From assembly GCA_013397075.1 (NCBI GenBank), contig VWZS01008125.1, positions 3,097,023 through 3,161,022 of the forward strand: 64,000 bases of DNA, read 5' to 3'. Positions 63,115 to 64,000 of this stretch are shown in pieces (position 1 is the first letter of the stretch; each line of letters starts with the position of its first letter). The notes under the pieces were generated by a model. It worked only from the letters and a program-made list of their open reading frames with translations. It did not search any database and was not told where the DNA came from. The translations under genes and the position numbers were made by a program. The stretch comes from Rhabdornis inornatus. Lineage: Eukaryota; Chordata; Aves; Passeriformes; Rhabdornithidae.

Positions 63115-64000
63115 GATAGGTTTACCTACTTTACTCCCTGTCATCTAAACTCAGTACGCTAACCAATTAACACTACATGTGTTACTTTTTCACTTCAACA
63201 CCTTAGAAGACGTCAGTCTAGGTACTGAAATTATTTGAACAGCTAGAATTTATAATGTTGGCAAGAGTAAGACAATGATAATAAAGACAAGGTATAGTTG
63301 ATTCTATACCACCAGGAAAATGACCTTCATTTATTCCCCACATGTATATTTCAATAACACGTAAGAAGGCAGAAAATTTTTCATCTGAATATCTTAGGAA
63401 TGCTTAACATTCTAGCTTATGCACAATACCCAAATTGTCTCTGAGAGTGCCTATCTGCAGCCCTGCTTTTTTCAGTCCTTCTTCACCCTTTCATATGTGG
63501 TGACATCCAAGTGTATAGTGGGCCATGACAGCATTTACATATTCAGGAGTTCATTGAAGGAAAAATATCTCCTTATTCTTATTTCTTATTATTCGTGTTT
63601 CTTATGATCTCTGTTCCAATTACAGCGTAGTCCTGATGCCAAACAGTCTGACAATGGCATGGACTTTTTAAATTACTGACAAAAGGTAACTTTTTATTTG
63701 CAAATAGTTGGGATTTTGTTTTTGTTGGGCATTTTTTGATAAAGAAATGCATATATGCAACTCACACATGACTTTTCTCATTACACCCTGTTTGACTGTA
63801 CTGATTTTGATGTCGAAAACACCTCCTCAAACCAACGAGTTTACTAACTGCCCTGATATTAAAGCAGATTCATACATGTGGGAAAGAATGTGTCTCCTGC
63901 TGCAGCCACCAGCAGAAGTGACCACTCACTTGCTGCAGAAGGAGCCCAGACCACAGCAGAGAGGTTGTGAAAATTTTGGAGTAGCTGCAAGAAGCAGCCT
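63115..64000. other. Unique DNA to the window edge, no gene seen
   Basis: Short frames only. The last 110 bases (from 63890) are rich in GCAGC, CAGCAG and CAGAAG words and could be the beginning of a repeat that continues outside the window; nothing firmer can be said. Confidence 0.45.

Noticed and set aside
63890..64000. CAG-rich end as the start of a repeat or exon
   Set aside because: Cut by the window edge, with no recognisable family or frame.

Overview
The window looks like AT-rich nuclear DNA from a bird. The evidence is its interspersed repeats. CR1 LINE pieces with ATTCTATG-type 3' tails lie at about 19.31, 22.31, 23.51-24.69 and 46.94 kb. Two copies of one avian ERV-L-like LTR family lie at 15.31-15.91 kb (+) and 29.56-29.75 kb (-). 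A piece of a second avian LTR-type repeat lies at about 25.15-25.62 kb. CpG is depleted almost everywhere, A/T homopolymers and simple repeats are scattered, and no reading frame has bacterial gene organisation. Repeat families were named from remembered consensus patterns, not from a search, so the species cannot be given.

Layout: 0-15 kb is mostly unique AT-rich sequence with small tandem and simple repeats, a CpG-holding block at 12.43-12.93 kb and a candidate short exon on the minus strand at 13.53-13.66 kb. Most of the recognisable transposon sequence falls in 15-30 kb: a near full-length solo LTR, three CR1 pieces (one about 1.2 kb, carrying a decayed reverse transcriptase), a second LTR type and an inverted fragment of the first. 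The same stretch holds a segment at 17.0-17.5 kb that has kept many CpGs. From 30 to 64 kb there is little but unique AT-rich DNA, with a possible mariner-like transposase C-terminus at 43.2-43.4 kb (-), an ATCT microsatellite at 44.07 kb, a small CR1 scrap at 46.94 kb and several short sites with transcription-factor-like motif arrangements.

No complete protein-coding gene, rRNA, tRNA, CRISPR array or operon is visible. The longest open frames (100-144 codons) are either inside repeats or have no recognisable protein features. The window is best read as a gene desert or the inside of a very long intron on an avian chromosome. If it has a function, the likely one is regulatory: the CpG-retaining and motif-dense unique blocks are the places to test. 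I found no convincing new biological system. The leads most worth checking are the CpG-retaining block, the transposase-like pseudogene and the candidate exons.
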